Position numbers and translations under genes: made by a program. Positions 44,601 to 55,252 of a stretch of DNA of 64,000 nucleotides are shown here, in pieces (position 1 is the stretch's first letter; every line of letters starts with the position of its first letter). Source of the DNA: Panicum virgatum (Eukaryota > Streptophyta > Magnoliopsida > Poales > Poaceae); contig NC_053141.1 of the NCBI RefSeq assembly GCF_016808335.1, positions 19,785,756 through 19,849,755 on the forward strand. Reading direction: 5' to 3'. The notes below the pieces were generated by a model. That model worked only from the letters and a program-made list of their open reading frames with translations. It ran no database searches and was not told the origin of the DNA.

Positions 44601-45011
44601 TCACAGCGAGCTAGTGAAGCTGAAGCAGCTGCCAGTGATCTCGAAGCTAAGGGGAAGGAGTCGCCCTCAGAGGAGGCAGCTGCTAGCCCGGTGAATGGGG
44701 CCCAAGCCTCTTTGGAAAACCTCCTGAGCAGAGCCAAAGGGGTCAGCAAGGACTTCTCCTGGGAGAAGTTCAGCACGCAGCTTGCGGAAGCGACGACTCC
44801 TCGAACCTCCACGGAGAAGGGACCGAAGGCACAGATCGCCACTGTGCGAGGCCAGGCGAAGGCAAAGAAGCTTGCACCACAGAGGGCCGTCGTCAAGCCA
44901 GCTGCGCAGAAGGTGAAGCCACAACTGAAGCAGCCGGACACCAAGCCTGAAGTAAGGCCAGTGTTCGGCGGCCTCTTCAAGCAAGAAACGGTGTATGTGG
45001 ACGACGATTGA
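41679..45011 (+). CDS. PTAC16: Plastid transcriptionally active chromosome protein 16
   Basis: Exons 41679-42566, 42671-42739, 43545-43603 and 44522-45011 join in frame (1506 nt, 501 residues) with GT-AG introns. Residues about 1-35 (MAPALTSSPPSFRPLSSPLR...) form a Ser/Pro/Arg-rich plastid transit peptide. About residues 85-110 hold the Rossmann motif VFVAGATGQAGVRVAQTLL, then VRAGVPDLESAQELARL, VVVTVGPGEKGPEAG and GSTYNVLDGFTSFFSNLF. The C-terminal half is a charged Ala/Glu-rich coil ending VFGGLFKQETVYVDDD. This layout matches Arabidopsis pTAC16, an NAD(P)-binding-fold protein of the plastid nucleoid that also associates with thylakoids and is a known phosphoprotein. No disruption, so likely functional. 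Intron 3 carries a SINE. Confidence 0.92.
43948..44192 (+). mobile_element. Au-type SINE in pTAC16 intron 3
   Basis: A tRNA-derived head with box A-like (TAGTCAGATTGGTTAGGTGG, about 43965-43984) and box B GGTTCGACTCC (44007-44017). The body ends GCTTGCCCCTCACAGGTCGA and a short T run, as in Au SINEs of grasses. It is flanked by TGTATGAGAATG duplications (43936-43947 and 44193-44204). A run of about 17 G lies near 44150. Same orientation as the gene. Confidence 0.88.
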
Positions 45012-45225
45012 GCTAAGGAGAGCAAACTTTATCCTCTACGTGATTTTGTCCAAGCTTTTGTATGCTCTTGGAATGTGAATTAGTAAATCCGTGTAAATTT
45101 GGCTGTAACGAAACATTGCTCAGTCGATGAATGACCATACCCCCATTTTTTCATTGCAGAACTTGTTCACTGGCCACATGGGTCTAGGGAAAAGTCGGAT
45201 ATGTCATTTTTATTCTTATAAGAAG
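45012..45225. other. pTAC16 3' flank
   Basis: 3' UTR and downstream flank. No clear AATAAA signal; AATGTGAATTAG and related AT-rich words occur near 45070. Confidence 0.4.
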
Positions 45226-46510
45226 GAAAAAGTCTGTTTTTATCATCCAACTATTGTCCGAGTTTGATTTTGGCCATGCAACCCCAAAACCGGGTATCCT
45301 TAACCATCGAACTATCAAAACCGTTCACATTTGGTCATTCAGTGGTTTTGCTGGGTGATTTTGGTGGTGTGGCTGACACATGGTGGTGCGGCCGACATGT
45401 CAGCTTAATTTTTTTATCTCTCTCCTATTTCTCTCTTTCTTCCCCTCTCTCCTCTCCCGGCCGTCGCAGCACCGCGCCACCATCGTTGGCCCCGCCATCG
45501 GAGCACCATGCTGGCTACTCGCCATCGGCCGCTCCAGCGATCCTCACCCACAACGAGCGCGACCTTATCCTCTCCCCAACGCCCCATTCCAATCCCAAAC
45601 CCCCTCTCTTCTTCGTCCTCTAGCTCGGGTGGAGCAGAGCAATCTGCCGGCGACGTGCCGGCCATCCACGCCGCTCCCGCTTGGATTCCGCCTCCCAAGA
45701 ACCACCCCACCTCGTCTTCCAACTCTGCCAAGCATCTAGGGGCCCGACCGACCTCTTCCTCAGCCGGAATCAGCTCCCCCACTGCCGTCCACCATTGTTA
45801 GCCGCTCGAAGCTCCACCCCGCACATCGACCTCCATCTTTCGGCCTTCCTCCGCACCAACTGAGCACGCAGTGAGCTTCGCCGCATCCTCCTCGATCTCC
45901 CCAACCTCTTTCCCCGCCCCTCCCCACGCTGCCGCAGCCGGAACATGGCACCGACCGGCCACCGCCCCTGCCGCACCGTCGTAGACCATCCCTGCAAGGA
46001 CTGCGCCATGCCGCCGCGCGCGCCAACCCCGCCAGGATGACTTGGCTGCGGGCCAGCCTCGCCTCCCCACCACCCCTCCTGCCCCAGCCGTCGACGGGGT
46101 CCTCCGTCCGCCGCGCCACCAGGAGTCTGCACGCTGGGAGCCGCGGCCGAGGTACACTGGGGAGGGCGCGGGAACCGCCCGCTCGCCACACTGCCGTGAG
46201 AGATAGGAGGAGGAGAGTGGGCCTCCGCCGGGGAGGAGCCGGGCTCCGCCTGCCACACCGCGTCGCCGGGAGCCGGCGAGCAAGGGTCTCGAAGAGAGAA
46301 GAAATAGAGAGATGAGAGAGAAGAGAGGAAAATGGGCTGACATGTGGGCCCCACTGACGCGAGTCAGCCACATCACCAAAACCACCAGCAAAACCACCGG
46401 ATGGCTAAATGTGAACGTTTTGATAGTTCGATGGTTAAGGATACTCGGTTTCGGAGTTGCAAGATAAACAAATTCGGGCAATAGTTGGATGGACAAAAAT
46501 GGACTTTATC
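45226..46510. mobile_element. Mutator-like element with ~170-bp inverted ends
   Basis: The left end (GAAAAAGTCTGTTTTTATC, CCAACTATTG, TATCCTTAACCATCGAACTA, GTGGTTTTGCTGG) is repeated inverted at the right end to 46510. This family of long terminal inverted repeats is common in grasses and usually assigned to Mutator-like elements. The interior (about 45410-46330) is GC-rich, with frames on both strands but no transposase, as in Pack-MULEs that carry host gene pieces. Candidate 9-bp flanks do not match cleanly. Confidence 0.72.
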
Positions 46511-46829
46511 GTAACAAGAAAGGGACGTTCAATCTTATAATGCTTCTCGTAACGCCATCCTATTAGTTTCGCCATTGCTTTAGAATGATAGTTTCCATTC
46601 GTGTCGCATGTTAGAACTTTAAATAAATGTTTTAATAAGAGTGGTGTCTGCTTAGTCCGCTTAAAGGTAAGATGACAGTTTTGCAAATGGCAAAATAGCC
46701 ATTTTAGTCCTTCAACTTTTATCAGGGGGTCAAATTCATCCTCAACTTTCAAATCGGCCAATATTGATTAATAATAACAAAGCGTACTATACGTTTTCAT
46801 AGACTATGCGTAATGACTTGCCAAATTGT
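46511..46829. other. Spacer with an inverted-repeat-like relic
   Basis: No gene. 46690-46770 (TTTTAGTCCTTCAACTTTT, CAAATTCATCCTCAACTTTC) resembles a terminal repeat of another grass DNA transposon, without a partner. Confidence 0.35.
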
Positions 46830-46835
46830 ATGATC

Positions 46836-48331
46836 CATGTAGGCGCCGATGCCGGCCCCCTAACCCCACAGAGGAAGACAATGAAAGCTCGAGTCCCGAT
46901 CCTGCAAGTACAACTTCTGACACCCAAAGCAAAGGAAACGGATTAGCGAGGAAGAAACCAATACCCCCAAATGGGCAATGGACTATCAATGCAATTAGCG
47001 CGACAGGAGAACCCATAGATCCTCAGTAGATTGTAGTAAAGTTTCGGAATGTTATCAGTGCTATAATCAGAACAAAGATGGTTTTGGACCTAACGATCCC
47101 CAATTGGCCCCTGGTTCCTGAGTGGAGGAAAGAAGCGATGTGGCAACTTTTGAGTAGAACTTTGATTATGCCCAAAGGAACTAGAGAACAAGTAAAGTAT
47201 TATGCTCTAAAGATGCTAGTGAATCATTCCTCCAGTGGAAGAGCAAACTGAATACCCAATATGTCCAGAAGGGTCGAACGCCATTTGCAGATTACGGGGA
47301 CATCACACCAGCACAATGGGAAGAGATTGTTTGACAGAAGACCACCGAAGAAGCTCTAGCCCTAAGCCAAGAGTATTGAGAACTAGCACAGAGTAACATA
47401 CATAAAGTCCACCTTGGGCCAGGTGGGGACCAAAGGAAGGTCGACCAGTGGCGGCATGAAAGAGATGCAGCAAAAGCTGCACGACAGCCCGACCCATATG
47501 AAAGCTCGGACGAATGTGGATGGCAGTGGCTTCAAGCAAGGAAGCCAAAGATAGTTGAAGGCAAACCAAAATTTGATCGACCTAAGACCGAAGTGATGGC
47601 AGAAAAAAATGTTACAACTTGCCGAGCTTCGGAAAAAAGGTCAGTTCAAACTCCAAAGGAAGAAGGATGTGCTCAGTACAACCATTGGGTCCAAAGAGCA
47701 TGGAGGCCGTGCCAGAGGCCTGTCCTTTAAGTATGGGTTCGAGAAGGACCGGTCTAGGTACAGGAGCCATGACCGCAATAAAGAAGAAATCGTGGTAGCA
47801 GCAGAGAATGCAATGCAAGCAAAGTTCAAGGATTTGTTGAGGACAACACTTGCGGAGCAGCAGCAGTCGGGGCTACCTATGTTCAACCCATCGCAAGAGG
47901 TGGGGTAGCAACAAATGGTGGTCATGTCCCCTCCGTTACTTGGCCAAGTGAGTCCGGCATGTGCACAGAGCAGTACCGTCTCTACCACAGCTCATCCATA
48001 CCCGGTGGATACCATAACAACTATTACTCCCTTCTTGTTGCTCTATTCGGTCGGCACAGAGCAGTACCGTCTCTACCACAGCTCATCCATACCCGGTGGA
48101 TACCATAACAAGTATTACTCCCTTCTTGTTGCTCTATTTGGTCGGTAGAGCTGGAAAGGCAAAGAAAGTTGCCAAGGCCCAGGTGCATCCAGCTAGGGGT
48201 TCATTTGAGGGAAAACTGATCCTGGCCCTATATGCATGCATACAAGTGGAGCAACTCTTGAAATCAAACTATGAGGATAACGAGATAGATATCCCCACTG
48301 CAGATGGAAAGAGTTTCCTTGGATAATGTGT
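46836..48331 (+). pseudogene. Transposase_24 (Ptta/En/Spm)-like coding remnant
   Basis: It follows a splice-like CATGTAG|GCGCC. Recognisable blocks: NGQWTINAISATGEPIDPQ, TIPNWPLVPEWRKEAMWQLL, TPFADYGDITPAQWEE, KTTEEALALSQ, KPKFDRPKTE, LSTTIGSKEHGGRARGLS and DRNKEEIVVAAENAMQAKF, then ARGSFEGKLILALYACIQVE and NEIDIPTADGKSFLG. Stops at 47028 and elsewhere, frameshifts and the 91-bp duplication break it. The family is found in CACTA elements; its exact role is not settled. It ends about 100 bp before a Pro/Ser-rich linker (48390-48740). Confidence 0.75.
47963..48144. repeat. 91-bp tandem duplication
   Basis: GCACAGAGCAGTACCGTCTC at 47963 recurs at 48054. The 91-bp units differ at two positions that I see. 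It lies in the transposon coding remnant and shifts its frame. Confidence 0.93.
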
Positions 48332-49340
48332 CGGCAACACCATTCTATGGCATAAATGAGATATCTTACTGGTTGGTCAGGTACCTATAGCTGCTCCATA
48401 CCATATCTCGCCAGCACCACAACAACAAGAGCAGGGGGCAGCACCAGAGCATTCACTACTGGCCCTGCCGTCACCACAACCACGAAATGCATCACTAGTG
48501 GCTCCAGTATCACGAGAGCCATCACCTCAGGCTCCGCCATCGCCAGCGGCTCCAATATCACAAGAGCCATCACCAAGGGCCTCACGATCGCCGCCAGTTC
48601 AAACATCACCACCACCATGAGTCATCCCCACGGGCCCAGGTATCACCACCACCACGAGAGCCATCCCCACAGGCCCCACTATCAGCACTGGCTCCTCCAC
48701 CGGCTCGATTACTATTGCCTCGAGTGTTGCGGTCTTACTAAAATGACAAGGGTCAAAAATTATGAATAGATGGCATGCTGCAAATAAGAAGTCTGATGAA
48801 AAGGCTAAGAAGGCTAAGTCAAAGGATAAGCCAGAAGATTCTAATGCCTGCAGACGGTCGGGCTTTTGTACACCCCACACTGACATGGAGCACAAAAAGG
48901 ATACTGAGGTTGATGACCTTCCGGATTTAGATTATGCTCCTTTAAATTTTCAGTACGGAAAATACTTGCTACTAGACTGGGCACTAAGGGATTGTCCTAG
49001 TTTTATGCGGAGGTTCCATAATTGGTACAAGAGGGCGTGTATACTTGGGCTCAAAACTATATATGCTCTGCACCATCCGGATGGATTCGGACTTAAGGGG
49101 CAACAAATCTTTGATATCACGTTCGATTTTGAAGACATCCAACACATGTTCCACCTCCAAGAACTTGGTATTGAAATGGTTCAACTCTGGTGCATGTAAG
49201 TGCCTCATCAATAGTAATTTGATTTATATTACGGCCTACCGTATATGCGTAAATATTTAATTGTTATACATTATATAATACAAGATCCAAACAACGGATG
49301 CAATTATTTTAAATAAAAAGGTTCGGTACCTTGACCCCGT

Positions 49341-50137
49341 TAAGGATGGATCCGGATGTCTGAACATCCGAATTATCCGTATTCGTATCCGCTTAAAACG
49401 TAAATATGGATATCCGTATCCGTATTCGAATTTAATATGGATGTCATATGGATGCATCCGAATTCGATTTTAAGAACTTTTCTCTATCCGATTCCATATT
49501 CGTATTCGAAGAATATCCGATCACATCCGTATCCGTCCGTATCCGCAAAGAAAAAGTGACTAGTGAGACAATCTTAAACTTATCTTTATACCAATTACTT
49601 AATGATGTACACTATTTAAATTATTTAGAAAGCTAGATAACTAATAATATATTTATTAAAATTAGTAATGATATAAAAATTAACTTTAACTATTTAATAT
49701 ATTTATTTCATGATTAAAATTATATAATACGAGTCAAATTAATTATTTATTTAATGATAAAATCTTTTTTATATATCTTAATTATTAAGTATTTAAATAT
49801 TTATTTATTTTACATTTATAATTAGTATTATATAATTAATATAAAAGCTATGCATAGATAATTATATTCTTTTTTTATTAGCTATCTCCTAATCCTTTAC
49901 TCCCTACTTGTATAATGATTTTGATCTACTATAAAATTGTTGACAAAATAAACTGATACTCATGATAGCTCTATGTTTCAAATCGAGAAGGTATCCGGAT
50001 TCGTATCCGGATTCGAACTATCCGTTTTGTATTCGTATCCGATGAGATTCGCATTCGTATTCGTATCCGAATTAAAATATGGTAAAAGGTGACATCCGGA
50101 TCCGATTTCATCCGTATCCGATCCGAATCCATCCTTA
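49341..50137. mobile_element. hAT-like non-autonomous element
   Basis: 797 bp, ends TAAGGATGGATCCGGATG and (complement) TAAGGATGGATTCGGATC, flanked by the perfect 8-bp duplication GACCCCGT (49333-49340, 50138-50145). The outer 150 bp on each side are packed with ATCCG/ATTCG words (TATCCGTATTCG and variants). The centre is very AT-rich. No transposase. Confidence 0.9.
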
Positions 50138-50878
50138 GACCCCGTAGAGATTTGCGAGGCCAGACACGTCAGGCCAAAATGGATGAAGGACGACGATGAC
50201 TACTTAAAGCATTTGCAACAAAGAAGGACAAACAAAAGTAACGACATAAATTTCACCAAGAGCCTTTGAAGAGGGTTACGGCCTACACATCGCATATGAT
50301 GACACGATGAGAAGACATGGATGTCATATTTGCATTATACCACATCCAGTAAGTCTAATATCAACCAGTTGATATAATAAACCATTGCTCCGATCCATGC
50401 CTACAAATCGTACAGAATATTTTTTTTGCATAAATCACTGGGTTGCTTTCCATCTACAGCCAAAACTTGGAAGATTCCTCATATTGGATCCTTGGATTGG
50501 TGGACCCAGAGATACCAAGAATTCATAGAAATTCTACAAGTGTGAGTGAATTTCTTATCTTTCCTATGCACATCATGCTTATTTCTCTACAGAATTATAC
50601 ATATATAAATTAATTTTTCATTTCTTTCATTTTCAAATAGGGCTTACCATTTCTACGCTCATAAAGGACCAGCACATCCCGCTGACAAACCAGAAAAAAT
50701 GACTATACACACAAGGTTCCCGTGCCACAAGCAACCCGCGAGTTGCGTGTACTGCGGGTATTGCATGTGTGAGCATCTAAGGATGCAAGGAAGATATACT
50801 ACTGATGCCGGACATGAAAGGCTCTACTCTTTATTTGGGAAAGATGCATGTGTACATTATTTTTTTTACTATAACTAG

Positions 50879-52314
50879 TGTTGACGCAAAAAATCAATGC
50901 ACTGAAATCTGAAGGCACCGTTCGCCAAGTTTTAGAAAGGAGACCAAGCGTGTCAGTTTGACCATTCAACTGACAAGGTCAAAGGGGATCGGCCTATCAG
51001 GCCGATTTGATTTTGGTACCAGCAGCGATAACAGTATAGCTCTAAAGCTATCAGCTAGAAAGCCGATAGGAAACAGGGCGCCGTTAACCTCTTGATACAC
51101 TATGAATAAAACCATAAGCCAATGAAGCTTCAACTAACGTTACCACTAGTATTTCTAGATGAAACGACAGCGATGCGCCTGAAAGTTACAATCTAGAAAT
51201 ACTATTAGCGAGAGGTTAATCTAGACTCCGCCAGACAATAGATTTATCCACAGTAAAACTTGATCCCAATGGCACATGACAGATAACCATGAATAAGATG
51301 CAACAGGCCATTAATTAATCTATCATGTATTTTCAATAAGATAAAAGCTAATCAAGGCAGATGATAGCAAGACTATGGATTACAGAAATATTAGCCGATG
51401 CAAACTTAATCAAGGCAAGATAAATGTGATTCTACCACATCTAGCAAGAGATAATGCTCGCAAGATAGGGCAAAATCGATAACTGGTGAATACCGTAGAT
51501 CCAGACAGAAGCGAATGTGCCGTTGGCCTAAGATCCAAGGTACTCGATAACTGGTGGATAAGAATCAGATTCAACGACAGCGATGCGCCCGAAAGTTGAG
51601 ATATGGGATACCCGATAACTTGTAGGCGAATCTAGACGAAACCACAGCGATGCGCCCGGTGGTTAAAGCCTAGAACTCCAGGTAGACGAAGACTGCGGCG
51701 AACTGGAGATCGAGGCGATGCAGCCCAGCTTGCTGAAGAACTCATCGAAATCTACATTACTCCTATTTCTAGAGCAGAAAGGTAAAGGTACTTGAGAAAG
51801 TAAAGATGTTTGTTTGATCGTGTGATAGGTTTACAATCTGTCGTGCACCCAGTATTTATACATGGGCATACCACGGTCTCTGGCGGCGGACGGAGAGTCC
51901 AGGTACAGATCTAACAATATATTCTAATCCCTAATTAGCTTGGCCACACGTAGATCCATCGTTAGTCCCAACTCCATCACGCCTCCTTTTCTTGCTCATC
52001 CGGGGCTGTACCGTCTCCTGACATGCAAATATCTTCCTTTTCCAATCGACGACGGCCCAAATAATCATGTGCATCAAAGCCAACCAATATCCCCGTGTAC
52101 ACAGGCCTGAAGAACGCGTCTGGAGTCATGTACGTAAGCATGACCTCATCTTGCACTCTCACCACGTAAGCAGCCAGGACTTAATGAATTTGTCTTTCCT
52201 TCATGCATGGACAATACGTAGCTAGCTTTCTCCGATATCTGCCTTGCCCAATAAAAAGTGCTCGTGTCCAATATAATCTATTGACAATAGAATTACCAAA
52301 TTCTGGTGTCAACA
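50879..52314 (+). repeat. Solo LTR inside the CACTA element
   Basis: 1436 bp, starting TGTTGACGCAAA and ending GGTGTCAACA, with a perfect 5-bp target duplication ACTAG on both sides (50874-50878, 52315-52319). No internal region, so it arose by recombination between two LTRs. TATTTATA (51853-51860) is the probable plus-strand TATA box. A phrase like CGACAGCGATGCGCCTGAAAG recurs three to four times (about 51165, 51575, 51642). It is rich in GCCGAT words, like element B. Confidence 0.92.
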
Positions 52315-52570
52315 ACTAGCACTTGATTAATTAATTTTACCATGGATTCAATAACGGTAGATTCACCCGGAGAAACACGGTGGCCGGCTCCATGAGAACA
52401 ACTTCTAGATGTACTCGATGATTTGTGCCGTTTAATTTTGCATGAAGTGGTCAATGTGAGGGGCAATTTTTTTCATGAAGCAAAAGATTTAGCAACAGAA
52501 AATAAATACATTGGACTTCGTGAGTGGCACAATCAACACGGCACCGTGCCGCCTCTAGTAGCATTCCTAA

Positions 52571-53018
52571 GGAGGAATAGGGGAAAAATGTATTCAATGT
52601 GCACTTTAAGGATGTACTCTAATGGTGGTTGATTTCCATATAATTTGCATAAGTATTTTTAGTTACTAAACATATTCGATCACGAACTAGATTGATAGAT
52701 TAAAATTGGTAGAAATGCAAATCACAAAAAAGCGGAAAACATAATCAAAACTTTCAAATTCGAATTGGTGAATTTTTTGACGGGCGGGAACCCATTTCCA
52801 AGAGCGGGTCACCCCGGCCCCCTCGTCCGCATTTCCAGGGGCGGGTGAGGGGTGGTCCGCCCCTCACCCACCCCTGGAAATGGGTTTTCAGGGGCGGTTA
52901 CGTTACCCGCCTCTGAAAAAATAAGAGCATTGTTAGCTGCGAGAACTGGCAACGGGTGCGCTACCCGCTCCTAAAAATGCGTTTTTACCTACTCCTAAAA
53001 ATAATTTTTGTAGTAGTG
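52571..53018. repeat. Terminal and subterminal repeats of the CACTA element
   Basis: GGGGCGGGT/ACCCGCCCC-type units alternate in both orientations (52790, 52840, 52855, 52895, 52950), then CTCCTAAAAA units, then the terminal inverted repeat. Such arrays are binding sites for CACTA transposase proteins in known elements. Confidence 0.75.
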
Positions 53019-53949
53019 GAGAGAAGATAAGTTTTATCTACTTGAAATCCGTGCTCACCGTCTCCTATGCGTTGGAATCCGAGTGAAACTCTACGCAGGG
53101 CATTTCTTTTCATTCGCAACGTTGGAAAACCGAATAAAACTGCACTAAGAATGTTTTGTTTCAAAACGTCATGAAATACTTAAATGCAATGGTAACCTCG
53201 AAACGAAACTAAGTACAAGGGGAAAACGGCACTAAAGCAGATGTGAGGTAAGAAATTGCTTGCACCACCGTGCAGCTCAAGTTCTATTTACATATCTCTC
53301 TATGATTTCCCTATTTCGTTCCATATTCTACATGGTAATTTGTACCTGAGCTAATGCTAGATTGCTTTTTTTTTTCTTTAAGAATGCAAAGCAACAACGA
53401 TAATTACTCATGATTACTTTTTATTTGATATGTACTTTGGTTTTTCTGATTTTTCTTCTCAACCTGGTTTCAACGTAATAATAGGCAGTGATTGATGATA
53501 AAGAAAATATGTTCCCATTCACTCTGAATTAGAATTTGAGTCTGACCTATGATGCTTTTGGTTTGGATCTGATCAAACCATGTTATGTTTCTTTTTCACC
53601 ACAGGGTTTCAGCAAATTAACTGGTATGCTACTTTGCTTGCTCATAGGGGGTTATTGTAGGATTGATGAGTATAGTTCTACATAGAAATAGAATGTGTTG
53701 ATCATCGGTAGGACAGAAGTAATTAGTCGCCATTATATGATTTTTGGACAAAAGCGGCTTTGTTTTGTTAGGGAGCATAATTTGACATAAAATGAAATTC
53801 ATTGTTGGTATGTCGCAGCGGTTACAATTTGTTGGGGGATCCCGTTACAACAATTATATCCTGTGAGCTTTAGGTTCGATGATCCTTTTCCTAAAAAAAA
53901 AAAGGTTCAATGACCCTTTTCCTCACAAAAAAAAGTTCAATGATCTTTT
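53019..53949. other. Intergenic DNA
   Basis: No gene supported. Contains A-rich runs and a local duplication near 53870-53945 (GGTTCGATGATCCTTTTCCT, then GGTTCAATGACCCTTTTCCT, then GTTCAATGATC). Confidence 0.45.
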
Positions 53950-54835
53950 TTGTTGCAGAACCGTCTAAATTAATTCGGGTCAAGTGCGACGACCAATGCC
54001 ACAAAGACAATCGGGTCTGCCTCGCACTTCAAACGGAGTAATATGATAGTCCGGTCGGATAAGATCCCGATGAAACCATCCGAGCTTCGATCGAACCCAA
54101 AACTTACATACAGTTCACATGAAAGTGAGTCAAGAGAGTACAACATTTCGTCATTTATTAAATTACATAGTTCAACATAACTTTATTACAAACCAATTCG
54201 AAACAGTACTTTTGAAGTTCAACACGAAGGAAGTTCATCAAAAATTTTTATTGCAGCAGAAATAAAACACAATAGCTAACGACATATGGATGTCACGATG
54301 AAGCCTATACATGAAATCACTTGGCAGAGTCTTTGTTGTCCTGGGACGTATCCCATTTCACGGACCAACTCGGAGGCAGAGCACAAGGCCAAGTCTGACC
54401 AACAATCATGTCTTCAAATTAAAAGACTAACCTGAAAATAGAGCCACAAGCAAGGCTGAGTATAATAATACTCTGCAAGACTTACCCGACTATGACTATA
54501 CTTAGCCCACTTATCTAGACATACAAGGCTTTTTGGCTTGAGGGATTTGTTTTGCCAAAAGCAATAAAGAGTAGGTCTTTAATTTTAGATTTTAGCTTTC
54601 AGTATTTTAGTTTAATTAACCATTCTACATGAGCACCTATCTCCAACCAATCATGGTGGAAACAATTAATCATTCATCCATATTCATCATCATCATGGTT
54701 CCTCTTGTTACTCTATGTGGTAAAAGGGTTAAGCAGTCTCAATGACCGTGAGAAGCGGACAATTCAAATCGAGTTTGTTAACCTTGCAAGAAAGACCAAA
54801 TACACACGCATGGGGAATGAAGTCACCCATGTAGT
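53950..54835 (-). repeat. Fragment of a long Del-like LTR, cut by element C
   Basis: Read on the minus strand, phrases such as AGGTTAACAAACTCGATT, TTGTCCGCTTCTCACGGTCA and GACTGCTTAACCC, then a pyrimidine-AG acceptor and TCCCAGGACAACAAAG, fit a Del/Tekay-type LTR. The layout is comparable with 33407-36839. Element C begins at 54836 and truncates it. Confidence 0.5.
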
Positions 54836-55252
54836 TGTCGGTGTTTAACTACCAAGCTCTTCAAGGTATACTCCAAGGAGATTGATTGTAGGCAGGGACT
54901 CACTAAGATCAGAAAGCAATGGTGCAACGAACACAAAGATTTAGACAGGTTCAGACCGCCAGAGCGTAATACCTTACGTTCTGTGTGGTTGTTTGTATTG
55001 CCTTAGGTGTTGTTTCTCTTTTTGGAGGGGTCCCTGCCCGCCTTTATATAGTCCGGGGGGACATGGTTACATGAAAAGTCCTAGCCGAGTACTACTAGAG
55101 TCCTACTCCAACGAGGTCAGGTAGTTTCCTTGTACATCAACTAGTCCTACTGTTGTATGATTAGTTACATTAGAGGTAAGGTACATCTATGTGCTATCCC
55201 TTACTCTAGAATATTCCACGCTTGTGAGTAGTCCTGCTGCCCCGGTCTGACA
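54836..55252 (-). repeat. 3' LTR of element C
   Basis: 417 bp; on the minus strand it starts TGTCAGACCGGGG and ends AAACACCGACA. TATATAAAG (complement of 55043-55051) is the TATA box. It aligns along its length with the LTR of element D (shared CGTGGAATATTCTAGAGTA, TACTCGGCTAGGACTTT, AGGGACCCCTCCAAAA, GAACCTGTCTAAATC). Confidence 0.9.

Larger units (their letters stand above)
48762..52570 (+). pseudogene. Ulp1-like (C48) cysteine protease remnant of the CACTA element
   Basis: The N-terminal part 48762-49199 reads RSGFCTPHTDMEHKKD, LNFQYGKYLLLDWAL, HHPDGFGLKGQQIFDITFD. After the hAT-like insertion, coding-like pieces continue at about 50440-50535 (KTWKIPHIGSLDWWTQRYQE), 50640-50870 (CHKQPASCVYCGYCMCEHL, around the catalytic Cys of Ulp1-type proteases) and, beyond the solo LTR, 52400-52570 (RLILHEVVNVRGNFFHEA, YIGLREWHNQHG). 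It is broken by stops and two insertions. Such SUMO-protease-like genes are frequent CACTA and Mutator passengers. Confidence 0.7.
46830..53018 (+). mobile_element. CACTA (En/Spm) element, left end missing, with nested insertions
   Basis: The right end is the inverted terminus CACTACTACAAAAA (complement of 53005-53018), preceded by GGGGCGGGT-type subterminal repeats (52780-52990). Inside on the plus strand are remains of a Transposase_24 (Ptta/En/Spm) gene and of a Ulp1-like protease gene, both typical passengers of plant CACTA elements. An hAT-like element (49341-50137) and a solo LTR (50879-52314) interrupt it. No left CACTA end was found. A 3-bp flank duplication cannot be tested. Confidence 0.78.

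Noticed and set aside
44667..44984. Minus-strand frame opposite pTAC16 exon 4
   Set aside because: Leu/Arg-rich shadow of a coding exon that is well supported on the plus strand.
45760..46496. Minus-strand frames of about 200-230 codons
   Set aside because: They run through the terminal inverted repeat of a Mutator-like element and lack any domain.
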